The position numbers and the translations under genes are program-made. A stretch of DNA of 64,000 nucleotides, taken from assembly GCF_003751625.1 (NCBI RefSeq), contig NZ_RJUL01000003.1:124001-188000 (forward strand). The letters are read 5' to 3'. Within the stretch, counting starts at the first letter, position 1. Every line of letters begins with the position of its first letter. Shown piece after piece: positions 24,708 to 36,088 of the stretch. The notes below the pieces were generated by a model. That model ran no database searches, was not told the DNA's origin, and saw only the letters and a list, made by a program, of their open reading frames with translations. The stretch is from Gallaecimonas pentaromativorans. Lineage in GTDB: Bacteria; Pseudomonadota; Gammaproteobacteria; Enterobacterales; Gallaecimonadaceae.

Positions 24708-26795
24708 TTAGAACTGGTAGCGATACCCCAGGCGCCAGTTGCGGCCACGGCCGGCCTGGTAGTTGTCGTCGCTGGCCAGGGTCTGGGCCAGGTAGTCGAT
24801 GTATTGCTTGTCCAGCAGGTTGTCGACCCCGAGTGACCATTGCTGGCGGCCGATATCGTAGCCCAGCGACAGGTTGACCAGGGTGTAGCCGTCAAAGCGG
24901 CTGGTGGTGACGCCGCTGCCACTTTTGAAATCCTTGCTGAAGTAATGGCTGGCAGAAAGGCGCCAGTCGAGCTCGGCAAGAGTGCTGTCAAAATACACCG
25001 TCAAGCTGTCTGGGCTGACATTGGCCGCATCCAAGTCGGCGTCTACGTCACCGTCGCCGTTGCTGTCGTAGCGGCCATCCAGTTGGCTGTACACCACACC
25101 CAGGGTGCTCTGCTCGCCAACATAAAGCCCCAGATCGGCGGAGAAGCCGTGCACTTCAGTGGCTTCTCGTTTGACTTCAAGGACGCCGTCGCTGCCGGCC
25201 ACCAGCCGCGAGCCCAGATCCGAGTCGTTCTTCCACAGGCTCACCTGGCCATGGCCCCAGTCGCCCTGGTAGGCCAGGCCCAGCTCGCGGTTGTCGGTGA
25301 TGATGGGTTTGAGCACCAGGTAGTTGGCGATACTAACCCCAGGCTCGCTGACACCACGGGTCACCCGGCCCACATCCGGCATGGAAAAGCCCTGGCTGTA
25401 GCTGGCAAAGAGCCGCCACTGGGGGTCAATCTGCCAACTGGCGCCGACGTTCTTCATGGTCTCGCTAAAGCTCGGGGTGCCCCCTTTGACCTGATAAGCG
25501 CCGTAGCTGTAGAGGGTTTGGTAATCGGGGATATGCAAATCCACCTTTTCGTGGCGCAGGCCGCCGGTCAGCAGTACCGGGCCCAACTGCCAATCCAGTT
25601 GCAGGTAGGGCGCCAGGTTGTCGTAGCGGTTTTGCGGCACCCAGGTCCGGCCGGAGCGGGCCAGGTCTTGGTCGGTTTTATCCCGGTAGAGATCCAGGCC
25701 GTAAACCAGTTTTACCGGCAGCTCCAGCAGCGCGTCCTTGACCATGGTCAGCTTAAGGCCGGTCTTTTGGGAGTTGATGCGGGACTGATCGTAATAATCC
25801 GGGCCCAGGGCCGGATCTTGATAGGTGGCGTAGCTGCCGCCGCCAAAAAGCCCTTCGAAATCCTGGTAAAAAAGCTGCGCGTGGAGCTGCTGGCCCCAAA
25901 AGATATCGCCATGACGATAATCGAGGCTGTAGGTGGCCACCTTGTTGTGGGCCGGCTTGCCGCCGTTATCGCCCCGCACGCTGCTGCTGGGGGTGTTGCT
26001 GGCCACATCGCCCGGCACCGCGACAAAGTCGCCGCGGTTTTTCAGCTCAAAGGCGTTGAGGCTAAAGGTAAGCTGCTGGTTGGCGTCAAACTGATGCACC
26101 ACCTTGGTAAAAAGGTCGGCCGAGTGGCTATCCATCAGATCGCCCTGGGTGGGGTTGGTGCCCAGGGTGCGGCCGTCGGCGTCGTAGAAAAGGCCACGGT
26201 CGCGGTATTCCAAGCCCATCAGCAGCCGGGTGTTGCCCAGCACTTTGGCGCCGGTCAGGCCGGCGTTGTAGCCCATACCCTTGCCGTTGAAGCTGTCGCT
26301 GCTGTCCAGCCCACCATGGAGGCTCAGGCCGTCTTCGCTGGGGGTTTTGGTGACAATGTTGATGATGCCGCCGCTGGCACCCAGGCCATGAAGGGCGTTG
26401 GCGCCCTGGATAACCTCGATACGCTCAATCATGGAGATATCGATGGTGTGGGCGTCGCGGCTGCCGTCGCGCAGCGGGTTCGATTGCGGCACGCCGTCAA
26501 TCATGTACAGCGGCTGGCGGCCGCGCAGCGACTCGCCCCGGCTCGATAGCTGCTGGCTGGGGGGCGAAAAGCCCGGCACCAGTTGCGCGAGGATAGAGGA
26601 GAGATCGTCGTTCACCCGGCTCTGGCGCTTGAGATCCTCGGCGCTGATGATGGTCACCATATTGGGGATGGACGAAACCGGTTTGTCGCCACGGCTGGCG
26701 GTGACCACCAGGTGCTCGGTGTCGTCCTGGGTATCGGCGAAAAGCGGGGCGTGAAAAGCAAAAACAACAAGTAGGGCCAGGCTGGATTTACGCAT
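24708..26795 (-). CDS. TonB-dependent outer-membrane receptor
   Basis: A 695-residue receptor with signal MRKSSLALLVVFAFHAPLFA. The TonB box region (EHLVVTASR) is followed by a plug domain (IPNMVTIISAEDLKRQSR, LYMIDGVPQSNPLRDGSRD, IERIEVIQGANALHGLGASG) and a 22-strand barrel ending in an aromatic residue (NWRLGYRYQF). It resembles ferric siderophore or heme-type receptors (CirA/FepA-like). The start at 26795 gives a clean signal peptide; the frame upstream does not. A Fur-box-like site precedes it, so iron repression is likely. Confidence 0.9.
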   Translation of the reverse strand: MRKSSLALLVVFAFHAPLFADTQDDTEHLVVTASRGDKPVSSIPNMVTIISAEDLKRQSRVNDDLSSILAQLVPGFSPPSQQLSSRGESLRGRQPLYMIDGVPQSNPLRDGSRDAHTIDISMIERIEVIQGANALHGLGASGGIINIVTKTPSEDGLSLHGGLDSSDSFNGKGMGYNAGLTGAKVLGNTRLLMGLEYRDRGLFYDADGRTLGTNPTQGDLMDSHSADLFTKVVHQFDANQQLTFSLNAFELKNRGDFVAVPGDVASNTPSSSVRGDNGGKPAHNKVATYSLDYRHGDIFWGQQLHAQLFYQDFEGLFGGGSYATYQDPALGPDYYDQSRINSQKTGLKLTMVKDALLELPVKLVYGLDLYRDKTDQDLARSGRTWVPQNRYDNLAPYLQLDWQLGPVLLTGGLRHEKVDLHIPDYQTLYSYGAYQVKGGTPSFSETMKNVGASWQIDPQWRLFASYSQGFSMPDVGRVTRGVSEPGVSIANYLVLKPIITDNRELGLAYQGDWGHGQVSLWKNDSDLGSRLVAGSDGVLEVKREATEVHGFSADLGLYVGEQSTLGVVYSQLDGRYDSNGDGDVDADLDAANVSPDSLTVYFDSTLAELDWRLSASHYFSKDFKSGSGVTTSRFDGYTLVNLSLGYDIGRQQWSLGVDNLLDKQYIDYLAQTLASDDNYQAGRGRNWRLGYRYQF

Positions 26796-26827
26796 CGTCA
26801 GTTGAGTGCCTTGGGGAAAAACACGCA

Positions 26828-26845
26828 AATGGTAACGATTATCAG
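26828..26845 (-). promoter_or_regulatory. Fur-box-like site
   Basis: On the minus strand the site reads CTGATAATCGTTACCATT, matching the TGATAATnnTTA half of the Fur consensus. It lies about 33 bases upstream of the TonB receptor start. Confidence 0.45.
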
Positions 26846-26882
26846 AAACAATTCAATCTAAATAAGCAACGATAACGCAAAC

Positions 26883-26903
26883 AAAAAGGAGGCCGCAGCC
26901 TCC
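26883..26903 (-). terminator. Rho-independent terminator of the hemA-kdsA operon
   Basis: On the minus strand GGAGGC, TGCG, GCCTCC is followed by TTTTT, nine bases beyond the kdsA stop. Confidence 0.75.
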
Positions 26904-26911
26904 CTTGGGGA

Positions 26912-27766
<855 letters not shown>

Positions 27767-29014
27767 TTACAACGAAACAAAGTGCATCAGCTGGCCACAG
27801 AGCCAAGCCATATAGGTACCCAGGGCATAACCCAGTACCGCCAGCAACACCCCCACCGGCGCCAGTGAGGGATGAAAAGCCGAAGCCACCACCGGGGCCG
27901 ACGCGGCGCCCCCGACATTGGCCTGCGAGCCCACCGCCATGTAAAAAAGCGGCGCCTTGATAAGGCGGGCGACAATCAGCATCAGGGCGGCGTGGAACGC
28001 CATCCAGATGCCGCCAATCACAAAATAAACGGGGGTGTCGGCAATGGCCAGCACGTCCATCTTCATGCCGATGGTGGCCACCAGAATATACAAAAACGCC
28101 GAGGCCACCTTGGAGGCCCCTGCCCCTTCGAGCTTACGGGCGCGGGTAAAAGACAGCCCCAGGCCGATGGTGGTGGCGGTGACAATCATCCAGAAGAAAT
28201 CCGAATGCAGGCTGTAGCGCTCACCCCAAGGCACGTTTTGCACCATCCAGGGGGTCACCACATCGGCCACCCAGTGGGAAAGGCCGGTAGCGCCAAAGGC
28301 CACCGCTACAATCAGCATCAAATCGTTCATGCTGGGAATGCGGGCATGTTCGGCCTCGAAGGCCTCCACCTTTTTGCGCAGCAGCTGAATGCCACGGGTG
28401 TCGGCGCCGGTTTTGGCGTCGATTTCATCGGCCTTGGAGGCCATATACAGCAGCACCGCCATCCAGATATTGGCGACAATCACGTCCACCGTCACCATCA
28501 CCGAGAAGATGCCGTCACCCACGCCGTAGACTTCCTTCATGGCCGCCTGGTTGGCGCCGCCGCCTATCCAGGAACCGGCGATGGTGGTCATGCCGCGCCA
28601 TACCGCGTCGGCACCATCACCACCGCCCACATCCTGCGGGTCAAAAAGCCCCATCACCATCAAGGCGAAGGGTCCGCCCAGCACGATGCCCAAGGTGCCC
28701 ACCAAAAACATGGTAACCGCCTTGGGGCCAAGGCCGAGGATGGCTTTAAAGTCGATGGACATGCACAGCAGCACCAGGCAGGCCGGCAGCAGGTAGCGCG
28801 AGGCCACGAAATACAGCTTGGAATGCTCGCCGCTGATAATGCCGGCACTGTTAAACAACGAGGGCAGGAAATAACACAGCAGCAGGGCGGGAACGTACTT
28901 GTAGAAGGCCTTGAAATAACGGTTTTGGGAATGGCTGGTGTAGAACACCGCCCCCAATAACACCGCCAATAACCCCAGAACCGTCGCATCATTTTGCAAG
29001 AGCGGCGTCTGCAT
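27767..29014 (-). CDS. DUF819 family membrane protein
   Basis: A 415-residue protein with about ten hydrophobic segments. The DUF819 (YjcL-like) pattern is visible: LGPKAVTMFLVGTLGIVLGG, GSWIGGGANQAAMKEVYGVG, SQANVGGAASAPVVASAFHP. The family is thought to contain transporters, but substrates are unproven. It is inserted between sirB1 and kdsA, normally adjacent in E. coli; it starts 18 bases after sirB1 and ends 9 bases before the kdsA start, so it is part of that operon. Confidence 0.88.
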   Translation of the reverse strand: MQTPLLQNDATVLGLLAVLLGAVFYTSHSQNRYFKAFYKYVPALLLCYFLPSLFNSAGIISGEHSKLYFVASRYLLPACLVLLCMSIDFKAILGLGPKAVTMFLVGTLGIVLGGPFALMVMGLFDPQDVGGGDGADAVWRGMTTIAGSWIGGGANQAAMKEVYGVGDGIFSVMVTVDVIVANIWMAVLLYMASKADEIDAKTGADTRGIQLLRKKVEAFEAEHARIPSMNDLMLIVAVAFGATGLSHWVADVVTPWMVQNVPWGERYSLHSDFFWMIVTATTIGLGLSFTRARKLEGAGASKVASAFLYILVATIGMKMDVLAIADTPVYFVIGGIWMAFHAALMLIVARLIKAPLFYMAVGSQANVGGAASAPVVASAFHPSLAPVGVLLAVLGYALGTYMAWLCGQLMHFVSL

Positions 29015-29032
29015 TCATCTCTCCTTTGAATT

Positions 29033-29839
29033 TCAGTGCAGGGTGGCGCTGTCCGTTGGCAGGGCCTTCATTTTATTTTTCAGCAGGGCGCAGGCCGGGT
29101 CGTCCGGGCAATGTTCCACAAAATAGCGCAGATCGTCCCTGGCCGGGGCCACGCAGTTCAGCTCCGCCAGCAGATAGCCGCGGTCACGGATAAGGTAAGG
29201 GTCATTGGGGGTCATTTCCACCATGGCCTGGGTCACTTTAACCGCTTCCATCAACCGGCCGTCGCGGGTCAGCGCGCCCTTGGTGGCTTTAAGAAGGCGA
29301 AGCAGCAGCCCTTGGTTGTCCAGCGGCTCGGTGTGCTGGTGCTTGAGCCGCTGCCAGTTGCCTCTAAGGCCACGCAGCCACAGCTCCAGCTCGGCCATGG
29401 GGTGCCAAAAGCCGCTTAAAGGGTCAAAGAAGGCGCCGGGGCGCGTGGGGCTGGTAAGCAGCAGGTAGCCAGGGAAATCGATGGCATCAAGGGCAATGCC
29501 CTGGCCCTCGGCCAAGTAAAGCAGTAGCAGGCCAAGGGCAGTGGCGCTGCCGCGGCGCTCGCGGATAACCGAGGTCAACAAGCAGCCCTGGCTGGTGAAA
29601 TGGCTGTTGTCGCCGTGAAAGGCGAGCTCTTGGTAGAAAAAATCCAGCAGGGCGTCCAGGGGCTGGCCCTTGGTTTGCTGGCCAAGGCGCAGGCTGAGCT
29701 GGTCGCGCCAGCTTAGAAGGCAGCCTTCGAAGGCCCGCACGTCGGTTTGCGACAATTCGCCCGCCAGATGCAGGGCGGTCATCACCGGTTTGGCGCCGCG
29801 CGCACCCAGGCGCGCTTTGAGGTCGGCAGACAGCATCAA
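29033..29839 (-). CDS. sirB1: SirB1 family protein, transglutaminase-like plus TPR
   Basis: A 268-residue protein matching SirB1/YchA: a transglutaminase-like N-terminal domain (LDALLDFFYQELAFHGDNSH, RRGSATALGLLLLYLAEGQG, FPGYLLLTS) and a tetratricopeptide-like tail (VKVTQAMVEMTPNDPYLIRD, GYLLAELNCVAPARDDLRYF). The molecular role is not established. It overlaps sirB2 by four bases. Confidence 0.9.
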   Translation of the reverse strand: MMLSADLKARLGARGAKPVMTALHLAGELSQTDVRAFEGCLLSWRDQLSLRLGQQTKGQPLDALLDFFYQELAFHGDNSHFTSQGCLLTSVIRERRGSATALGLLLLYLAEGQGIALDAIDFPGYLLLTSPTRPGAFFDPLSGFWHPMAELELWLRGLRGNWQRLKHQHTEPLDNQGLLLRLLKATKGALTRDGRLMEAVKVTQAMVEMTPNDPYLIRDRGYLLAELNCVAPARDDLRYFVEHCPDDPACALLKNKMKALPTDSATLH

Positions 29840-30228
29840 CTGAACACCAGCGGGGTTTTGGTGATGGCAAGCTTGGCGTTAAACAGCACCCAGCCATAGG
29901 CGCCGGCCAGGGCAAAGACCCGCATCAGCTTGCCGCGCTGGCGTTGCAGCGCCACGACGCCTAGCAGGATGTAGGCCACCAGGCCCAGCAGCTTCTCGGT
30001 AACCCAGGGGCTTTGGAAGGGGTAGCTCGACAGCACCACACAAAGGCCGACGGCCGAGAGCAACAGCAAGGTGTCAAACACCCTTGGCAAGACTTTCAGT
30101 ACCTTGGCCTGACGCCAGTCCTGGCGGTTACGAAAGTCCATGGCAAAGCGGATGGTCAGCAACAACAGGCTGGCAAAAATGGAGAGTTCATGGACGTGTT
30201 TCAGGGCTGGGTACAAAAACGCCATCAA
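29836..30228 (-). CDS. sirB2: SirB2 family inner-membrane protein
   Basis: 130 residues, four predicted helices, with the SirB2/YchQ pattern (PALKHVHELSIFASLLLLTI, LKVLPRVFDTLLLLSAVGLC, EKLLGLVAYILLGVVALQ). Function is unclear; it is always in the prmC-kdsA cluster. It starts 48 bases after prmC and overlaps sirB1 by ATGA. Confidence 0.9.
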   Translation of the reverse strand: MMAFLYPALKHVHELSIFASLLLLTIRFAMDFRNRQDWRQAKVLKVLPRVFDTLLLLSAVGLCVVLSSYPFQSPWVTEKLLGLVAYILLGVVALQRQRGKLMRVFALAGAYGWVLFNAKLAITKTPLVFS

Positions 30229-30276
30229 GGACAGGCCTTTACAAAAAGTAAGCGGCCATTATACCCCAACAGGGCC

Positions 30277-31107
30277 TTAGTTGTCTCGCCACTGCCCCAG
30301 GGTCACCCGCTCCTGGCCGCCCAGGTCGCGCTCGCTGCGCACCGCGCCAAAGCCTCGTTGTTGCATCAGCTCGCGCACCCGCGCTCCTTGGTCGTAGCCG
30401 TGCTCCACCATCAGCCAGCCGGGGGCTTGGAGGTAAGCGGGCGCTTGCTCGATGATGTATTTGAGGTCGGCAAGGCCGGCCTCTTCGGCAATAAGCGCCG
30501 ACAGCGGCTCAAAGCGCACGTCCCCCTGGCCAAGGTGCGGGTCTATGGGGTCGATGTAGGGCGGGTTGGAGACGATCAGCCCGAAGCGTTCTGCGCGCAC
30601 CGGCATAAACCAGCTGCCTTCTCGCACCGTCACCGCCACCTGGTGGCGGGCGACATTGCGTTTGGCAAGCTCTGCCGCTTCTTTAACGGCATCCACCGCA
30701 ATGCCCTGCCAGCCGGGGCGCTGGGCGGCAAGAGCGATGGCGATGGCGCCGGTGCCGGTGCCAAGGTCTAAAAACCGCAGCGGCTGCGCCGGCAGCGCCA
30801 GGGCCAAATCCACCAGGGTTTCGGTGTCGGGCCTTGGGATAAGGGTATGGGGGTTGACCTCCAGGGCCAGCCCGTAAAACTCCTGCTCGCCAAGGATATG
30901 GGCCACCGGCTCGCCCCCTTGGCGCCGGGCAATAAAGGCCTCGAACAGCGCCCGTTCGGCGGTGCTTAGGGGCCGCTCGCCAAAGGCCAGCAAGGTGGTG
31001 CGGCTGACCTTGGCGGCGTGCATCAACAGCAGCCGGGCGTCGATATCAGGCGATTCGCCGCCGGCAAGGGCGCCTCGGCCCCAGCGCAGAGCCTCTAACA
31101 GGGTCAT
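30277..31107 (-). CDS. prmC: Peptide chain release factor N5-glutamine methyltransferase PrmC
   Basis: 276 residues (E. coli 277). It methylates the Gln of the GGQ motif in RF1 and RF2. SAM motif [16 protein letters not shown] (about 112-127) and catalytic NPPYI (181-185). It overlaps prfA, which encodes its substrate, by four bases. Confidence 0.96.
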   Translation of the reverse strand: MTLLEALRWGRGALAGGESPDIDARLLLMHAAKVSRTTLLAFGERPLSTAERALFEAFIARRQGGEPVAHILGEQEFYGLALEVNPHTLIPRPDTETLVDLALALPAQPLRFLDLGTGTGAIAIALAAQRPGWQGIAVDAVKEAAELAKRNVARHQVAVTVREGSWFMPVRAERFGLIVSNPPYIDPIDPHLGQGDVRFEPLSALIAEEAGLADLKYIIEQAPAYLQAPGWLMVEHGYDQGARVRELMQQRGFGAVRSERDLGGQERVTLGQWRDN

Positions 31108-32195
31108 GCCTGGCCCTGGGCCAGGGCGGCCAGCAAGTCGGCCTGGTGTTCTTGCATCAAGGGCTCAATCAGCAAGTCCAGGCCCCCTTCCATCACTTCT
31201 TCGAGGCGATAGAGGGTGAGGTTGATGCGGTGGTCGGTGACCCGGCTTTGCGGGTAGTTGTAGGTGCGAATGCGCTCGGAGCGGTCCCCTGAGCCCACCA
31301 AAGAGCGGCGGGTTGCCTCTTCGGCCACCCGCCGTTTTTCGTCTTCCATGGCTTGAATGCGGGACGCCAGCACCGACATGGCCTTGGCCTTGTTCTTGTG
31401 CTGGGAGCGCTCGTCCTGGCACTCCACCACCACCCCGGTGGGGATGTGGGTAATGCGCACCGCCGAGTCGGTTCGGTTAACGTGCTGGCCACCGGCGCCG
31501 GAGGCGCGGTAGGTGTCGATACGCAGATCAGCGGTGCTGATATTGACCGCTTCGGCCTCCGGCACTTCGGGCAAAATGGCCACGGTACAGGCCGAGGTGT
31601 GGATACGGCCCTGGGATTCGGTGGCCGGCACGCGCTGCACTCGGTGGCCGCCGGACTCGAACTTGAAGCGGCCAAAAACGCCGTCGCCGCTGACCAGGGC
31701 AATCACTTCTTTAAAGCCGCCGTGCTCGCCGTCGTTGCTGGACACCACTTCCACCCGCCAGCGGCGCGCTTCGCAGTAGCGGCTGTACATGCGGAACATG
31801 TCGCCGGCAAAAATGGCCGCCTCGTCGCCACCGGCGCCGGCGCGAATTTCCAGGTACACGTTGCGCTCGTCGTTGGGGTCTTTGGGCAGCAGCAGAATTT
31901 GCAGCTCGTGCTCCAGCACCTCGATGCGCTCCTTGGCGCCCGCCACTTCTTCCTGAGCCATTTCTTTGAGTTCGGCGTCGTCGCCGTCGAGCATTTCGCG
32001 GGCCACCGCCAGGTCGTCCTGGGCGCTTTTAAAGCGGCCAAAGCAGCTGGTGACTTCTTCGAGTTGGCCAAATTCCCTGGACAGGGCCTGAAAGCGCTTT
32101 TGATCGCTAATCACAGCCGGTTCAGACAACAGCGCCTGCACTTCTTCAAAACGTTCTTGCAGGCTTTCCAGCTTTGCCAGTATCGATGGGTTCAT
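31104..32195 (-). CDS. prfA: Peptide chain release factor 1
   Basis: 363 residues (E. coli 360). The codon-recognition tripeptide PAT is at 190-192, and the GGQ catalytic motif at 235-237 within [17 protein letters not shown]. It ends translation at UAA and UAG. It overlaps both hemA (upstream) and prmC (downstream) by four bases, so translation of the trio is coupled. Confidence 0.97.
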   Translation of the reverse strand: MNPSILAKLESLQERFEEVQALLSEPAVISDQKRFQALSREFGQLEEVTSCFGRFKSAQDDLAVAREMLDGDDAELKEMAQEEVAGAKERIEVLEHELQILLLPKDPNDERNVYLEIRAGAGGDEAAIFAGDMFRMYSRYCEARRWRVEVVSSNDGEHGGFKEVIALVSGDGVFGRFKFESGGHRVQRVPATESQGRIHTSACTVAILPEVPEAEAVNISTADLRIDTYRASGAGGQHVNRTDSAVRITHIPTGVVVECQDERSQHKNKAKAMSVLASRIQAMEDEKRRVAEEATRRSLVGSGDRSERIRTYNYPQSRVTDHRINLTLYRLEEVMEGGLDLLIEPLMQEHQADLLAALAQGQA

Positions 32196-33451
32196 GGAGT
32201 CTCTCGGTTGTCCAGGCCCAGCACACCGGCAATGGTGTCCAGCCTGGCCTGGTCGCCCTCACGGCCTGCATCGGACAAGGCTTTGGTGGGGGCATGGATC
32301 AATCGGTTGGTAAGCTGGGCCGACAGCCGCTCAAGCACCTGGGCGGCATCGGCGCCGCCGGCCAGTTGCGCCTGGGCTTTTTGTAGCAGGTCCTGGCGGA
32401 TGCCCTCGGCCTGCTGGCGATAATCGCGGATATGGTCCACCGCCGAGAGGCCGTTGATCCAGGTAGCAAAGGCCTGGACCTGCTCTAGCACCATGGCCTC
32501 GGCCTGGGCGGCGGCGGCTTCGCGCTTGGCGCGGTTTTCATCGATGATCTGCTGAAGGTCATCAACGGTGTACAAAAAGGCGTCGTCCAGCTCGGACACT
32601 TCGCTTTCGATATCCCGGGGTACTGCCAAATCCACAAAGAACATCGGTTTGTGGCGCCGCGCTTTTAAGGCCCGCTCCACCATGCCTTTGCCGATGATGG
32701 GCAAGGGGCTGGCGGTGGACCCTATCACGATATCGGCCTCATGCAGGCTGTCGGGCAGGGCTTCTAAGGTAATGGCGCTGGCCGCTACCTTGCCGGCCAG
32801 TTCCTGGGCCCGAGCCAGGGTGCGGTTGGCCACGGTGAGGTTGTCCACCCCTTGCTCTTTGAGGTGAGTGGCCACCAGTTCGATGGTTTCGCCGGCGCCA
32901 ATCAGCATTACCTTGGTGTCGGCCAGGGTCGGGAAGATGTGTTTGGCAAGGCTGACCGCCGCATAGGCCACCGACACCGCGTTGGCGCCTATCTCGGTTT
33001 TGGTACGCACCTCTTTGGCCACCCGAAAGCCGTGCTGAAAGAGCTTGTCGAGCAGCTGGTTGACGGTACCGGCCTGGCGGGCCTGGCTGTAGGCCTGCTT
33101 GAGCTGGCCGAGAATTTGCGGCTCGCCCAGCACCATCGAATCGAGGCCACAGGCCACCCGCAACAGGTGGGTGATGGCCTGGTCGTTCTGGTAGACGTAC
33201 AGATAGGGATTGAGCTCGTCGTCAGACAGCTCATGAAATTGGGCCAGCCAGTGGCGCACCGATTGCTCGTCATCGCTTTGGCAAAAAATCTCGGTGCGGT
33301 TGCAGGTAGAGAGCACCACCGCCTCGGCCATGCCGGGCAGCGCTGGCAGCTGCGCCAGGGCACGGGGCAGCGAGTCGGGCCCGAAGGCGACTTTTTCGCG
33401 CAGCGCCACAGGGGCTGTTGTGTGATTCAGGCCGATAGCCAGTAAGGTCAT
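32192..33451 (-). CDS. hemA: Glutamyl-tRNA reductase
   Basis: 419 residues (E. coli 418). It reduces glutamyl-tRNA to glutamate-1-semialdehyde, the first step of heme synthesis. Catalytic Cys50 lies in [12 protein letters not shown]; the NADPH domain has [17 protein letters not shown]. The start [15 protein letters not shown] at 33451 matches the family start; the longer frame from 33484 does not. First gene of the core operon, divergent from lolB. Confidence 0.96.
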   Translation of the reverse strand: MTLLAIGLNHTTAPVALREKVAFGPDSLPRALAQLPALPGMAEAVVLSTCNRTEIFCQSDDEQSVRHWLAQFHELSDDELNPYLYVYQNDQAITHLLRVACGLDSMVLGEPQILGQLKQAYSQARQAGTVNQLLDKLFQHGFRVAKEVRTKTEIGANAVSVAYAAVSLAKHIFPTLADTKVMLIGAGETIELVATHLKEQGVDNLTVANRTLARAQELAGKVAASAITLEALPDSLHEADIVIGSTASPLPIIGKGMVERALKARRHKPMFFVDLAVPRDIESEVSELDDAFLYTVDDLQQIIDENRAKREAAAAQAEAMVLEQVQAFATWINGLSAVDHIRDYRQQAEGIRQDLLQKAQAQLAGGADAAQVLERLSAQLTNRLIHAPTKALSDAGREGDQARLDTIAGVLGLDNRETP

Positions 33452-33545
33452 GAAACGGCGGGTCTCTGGAAATTGGCGAGGCAATTCTACTGAAATTTAT
33501 AAGGCCATGGAAACCACAGTGCGGCCACCGCTATACTGGCGCCCT

Positions 33546-34103
33546 ATGAAAAAGACATTACTGCTTGTTTTAGCGACCCTTTGGCTCAGTGCCTGCGTCA
33601 GCTTCCCTAAAGGCCAATGGCCCAGTCCCAACCGGCCGCTGGTCAACTATGCGGTGCTGGGCAAGGTGGCCATTATTACCCCCGACAAGCGTGATTCTGC
33701 CAACCTTTACTGGCAACAGCAGAAACAGACTTTTAACCTCAAGCTCACCAGTTTCCTGGGCACCTCGGTGCTGTCCATGGAAGGGGAGCCCGGTCAGGTC
33801 AGCCTCACCAACAGCGAAGGCACCTTCAAAGATACCGATGCCCAGTATCTGTTATATCAATTGACCGGCTGGCAGCTGCCGGTCAACGACTTCCCCCAAT
33901 GGCTCAAGGGCCAGAGCGGCGAGCGCGGCATGATAGTCAAAAAAGACAGCAAGGGCCGCATCGACACCCTGAAAAGCGAAGGCTGGACCATCCACTACCT
34001 GCGCTGGACCCAAGCCGGCGGCCGCGACCTCCCGGCCATGCTGGATATGAGCAAAGACAACATCAAAATCAAATTGCAGATCAACGAATGGCAACCCCGT
34101 TAA
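33546..34103 (+). CDS. lolB: Outer-membrane lipoprotein receptor LolB
   Basis: 185 residues. Lipoprotein signal [17 protein letters not shown] with lipobox [24 protein letters not shown] and [20 protein letters not shown] match LolB. It receives lipoproteins from LolA and inserts them in the outer membrane. Divergent from hemA (94 bases) and overlapping ispE by 16 bases, as in E. coli. Confidence 0.95.
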   Translation: MKKTLLLVLATLWLSACVSFPKGQWPSPNRPLVNYAVLGKVAIITPDKRDSANLYWQQQKQTFNLKLTSFLGTSVLSMEGEPGQVSLTNSEGTFKDTDAQYLLYQLTGWQLPVNDFPQWLKGQSGERGMIVKKDSKGRIDTLKSEGWTIHYLRWTQAGGRDLPAMLDMSKDNIKIKLQINEWQPR

Positions 34104-34936
34104 GCCTGCCGGCGCCGGCCAAACTGAACCTCTTTTTGTTCATTACCGGCCGCCGCCCCGACGGCTACCACGAGCTGCAGACCTTGTTCCAATTTGTCGA
34201 TTTCGGTGACGAGCTGCACTTTACCCCAAGAGAGGACGGCGCTATCCGGCTGCTGACCGAATTCGAAGGTGTACCGGCCGAGAGCAACCTTATCGTCAAG
34301 GCCGCGCGCCTTCTTAAAGAAAAAACCGGCTGCCCCCTTGGCGCCGATATCCGCATCGACAAACGCCTGCCCATGGGCGGCGGTTTGGGGGGCGGTTCGT
34401 CCAACGCTGCCACCACCCTGGTGGGCCTTAATCGCTTGTGGGGCTGCGACATCAGCCTCGATACCCTGGCCCAGTGGGGGTTGACCCTCGGCGCCGATGT
34501 GCCGATTTTTGTGCGGGGCAAAGCCGCCTTTGCCGAAGGGGTGGGAGAAATTTTTACCGACGCCAATCCGCCCGAATCTTGGTACCTGGTGGTGGTGCCG
34601 CCGGTCAGCGTTAATACCGGTTTAGTGTTTCAAGCTGATGACTTAAAAAGGGATACCCCCAAGCGCCCCATCGCCGAGATCCAGCCCGCAGATTGGGCAA
34701 ACGATTGCGAACCGACGGTTTTTAAGCACTACGGCGTTATTGAAAAGGTTTTTTCGTGGTTGCTAGAATACGCGCCGGCAAGAATGACCGGGACCGGCTG
34801 CTGCGTTTTTGCGCGCTTCGACTCTCAAGTCGCCGCCGTAGCTACCCAATCTCTGCTGCCACCGCAATGGCAGAGCTTTGTTGCCAAGGGTGTGAACCGC
34901 TCACCGCTGCATGAGCGGCTTGCAGTCTGCGACTGA
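34088..34936 (+). CDS. ispE: 4-diphosphocytidyl-2-C-methyl-D-erythritol kinase
   Basis: 282 residues. GHMP kinase of the MEP isoprenoid pathway, phosphorylating CDP-methylerythritol. [20 protein letters not shown] is the N-terminal motif, and [20 protein letters not shown] the ATP-binding loop. The start at 34088 lies inside the lolB end. Followed 59 bases later by prs. Confidence 0.96.
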   Translation: MATPLSLPAPAKLNLFLFITGRRPDGYHELQTLFQFVDFGDELHFTPREDGAIRLLTEFEGVPAESNLIVKAARLLKEKTGCPLGADIRIDKRLPMGGGLGGGSSNAATTLVGLNRLWGCDISLDTLAQWGLTLGADVPIFVRGKAAFAEGVGEIFTDANPPESWYLVVVPPVSVNTGLVFQADDLKRDTPKRPIAEIQPADWANDCEPTVFKHYGVIEKVFSWLLEYAPARMTGTGCCVFARFDSQVAAVATQSLLPPQWQSFVAKGVNRSPLHERLAVCD

Positions 34937-34995
34937 TTTGCAGGGCCGGTATATCCGGTCAAAACTGAACACACAATGCCCCTGAGGTCCTTACC

Positions 34996-35940
34996 GTGCC
35001 TGACATCAAGCTTTTCGCTGGTAATGCTACCCCCGAACTGGCGAAAAAGATCGCCGAACGCCTGTATATCCCCCTGGGAGATGCCGTTGTCACCCGCTTT
35101 AGCGATGGCGAGATCAGCGTTCAGATCAACGATCACGTCCGTGGCCTGGATGTCTTTATCATCCAATCTACCTGCGCCCCCACCAACGACAACCTGATGG
35201 AACTGGTGGTGATGGTCGACGCCCTGCGTCGCGCCTCTGCCGGCCGTATCACTGCCGTTATCCCCTACTTCGGTTATGCCCGCCAGGACCGCCGCGTGCG
35301 CTCCGCCCGGGTACCGATCACCGCCAAGGTAGTGGCCGACTTCCTGTCCAACGTGGGCGTGGACCGGGTACTGACGGTGGATCTGCACGCCGAGCAGATC
35401 CAGGGCTTCTTCGATGTGCCGGTAGACAACGTCTTCGGCACGCCGGTGCTGCTTGAGCACATGAAAGCCCAGAACTTTGAAAAACCCATCGTAGTGAGCC
35501 CCGATATCGGCGGTGTGGTACGTGCCCGCGCCGTGGCCAAGCTTTTGAACGACACCGACCTTGCCATCATCGACAAACGTCGTCCCCGTGCCAACGAAGC
35601 CCAGGTGATGAACATCATCGGTGACGTGCAAGGCCGCGACTGCATCATCGTTGACGACATGATCGACACCGGCGGCACCCTGTGCAAAGCCGCAGAAGCC
35701 CTGAAAAACCACGGTGCCCGCAGCGTCTTTGCCTACGCCACCCACCCGGTTTTCTCCGGCAACGCCCCTCAGAACATCACCGACTCGGTGATTGATCAGG
35801 TGATCGTGACCGACACCGTGCCGCTGTCTGGCGCCATGAAAGCCTGCGGCAAGGTCACCCAGCTGACCCTGTCTGGCATGCTGGCCGAGGCCATTCGCCG
35901 GGTGTCCAACGAAGAGTCCATCTCGGCAATGTTCGAATAA
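34996..35940 (+). CDS. prs: Ribose-phosphate diphosphokinase
   Basis: 314 residues (E. coli 315), starting at GTG. It makes PRPP from ribose 5-phosphate and ATP for nucleotide, His and Trp synthesis. Landmarks: [54 protein letters not shown], and the PRPP loop [18 protein letters not shown]. Terminator follows. Confidence 0.97.
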   Translation: MPDIKLFAGNATPELAKKIAERLYIPLGDAVVTRFSDGEISVQINDHVRGLDVFIIQSTCAPTNDNLMELVVMVDALRRASAGRITAVIPYFGYARQDRRVRSARVPITAKVVADFLSNVGVDRVLTVDLHAEQIQGFFDVPVDNVFGTPVLLEHMKAQNFEKPIVVSPDIGGVVRARAVAKLLNDTDLAIIDKRRPRANEAQVMNIIGDVQGRDCIIVDDMIDTGGTLCKAAEALKNHGARSVFAYATHPVFSGNAPQNITDSVIDQVIVTDTVPLSGAMKACGKVTQLTLSGMLAEAIRRVSNEESISAMFE

Positions 35941-35960
35941 ATAAGCACTTTGTGCGTGAC

Positions 35961-35986
35961 AAAGCCCGCTTCGGCGGGCTTTTTTT
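35961..35986 (+). terminator. Rho-independent terminator after prs
   Basis: AAAGCCCGC, TTCG, GCGGGCTTTTTTT, a stable tetraloop hairpin 20 bases after the prs stop. Confidence 0.93.
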
Positions 35987-36088
35987 ATGCCTCGGCGTCG
36001 TACCGCCGGTTTGGCGGGATACCCCGCGGTTTCAAAGTGTTGGCATTTCTGCTCCAATGCCAAAAGCCCCGGTTATCTAGGAGTGACA

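Noticed and set aside
24840..26549. A 569-codon plus-strand frame opposite the TonB receptor
   Set aside because: It is an antisense shadow of low complexity; the receptor on the minus strand has a full plug and barrel.
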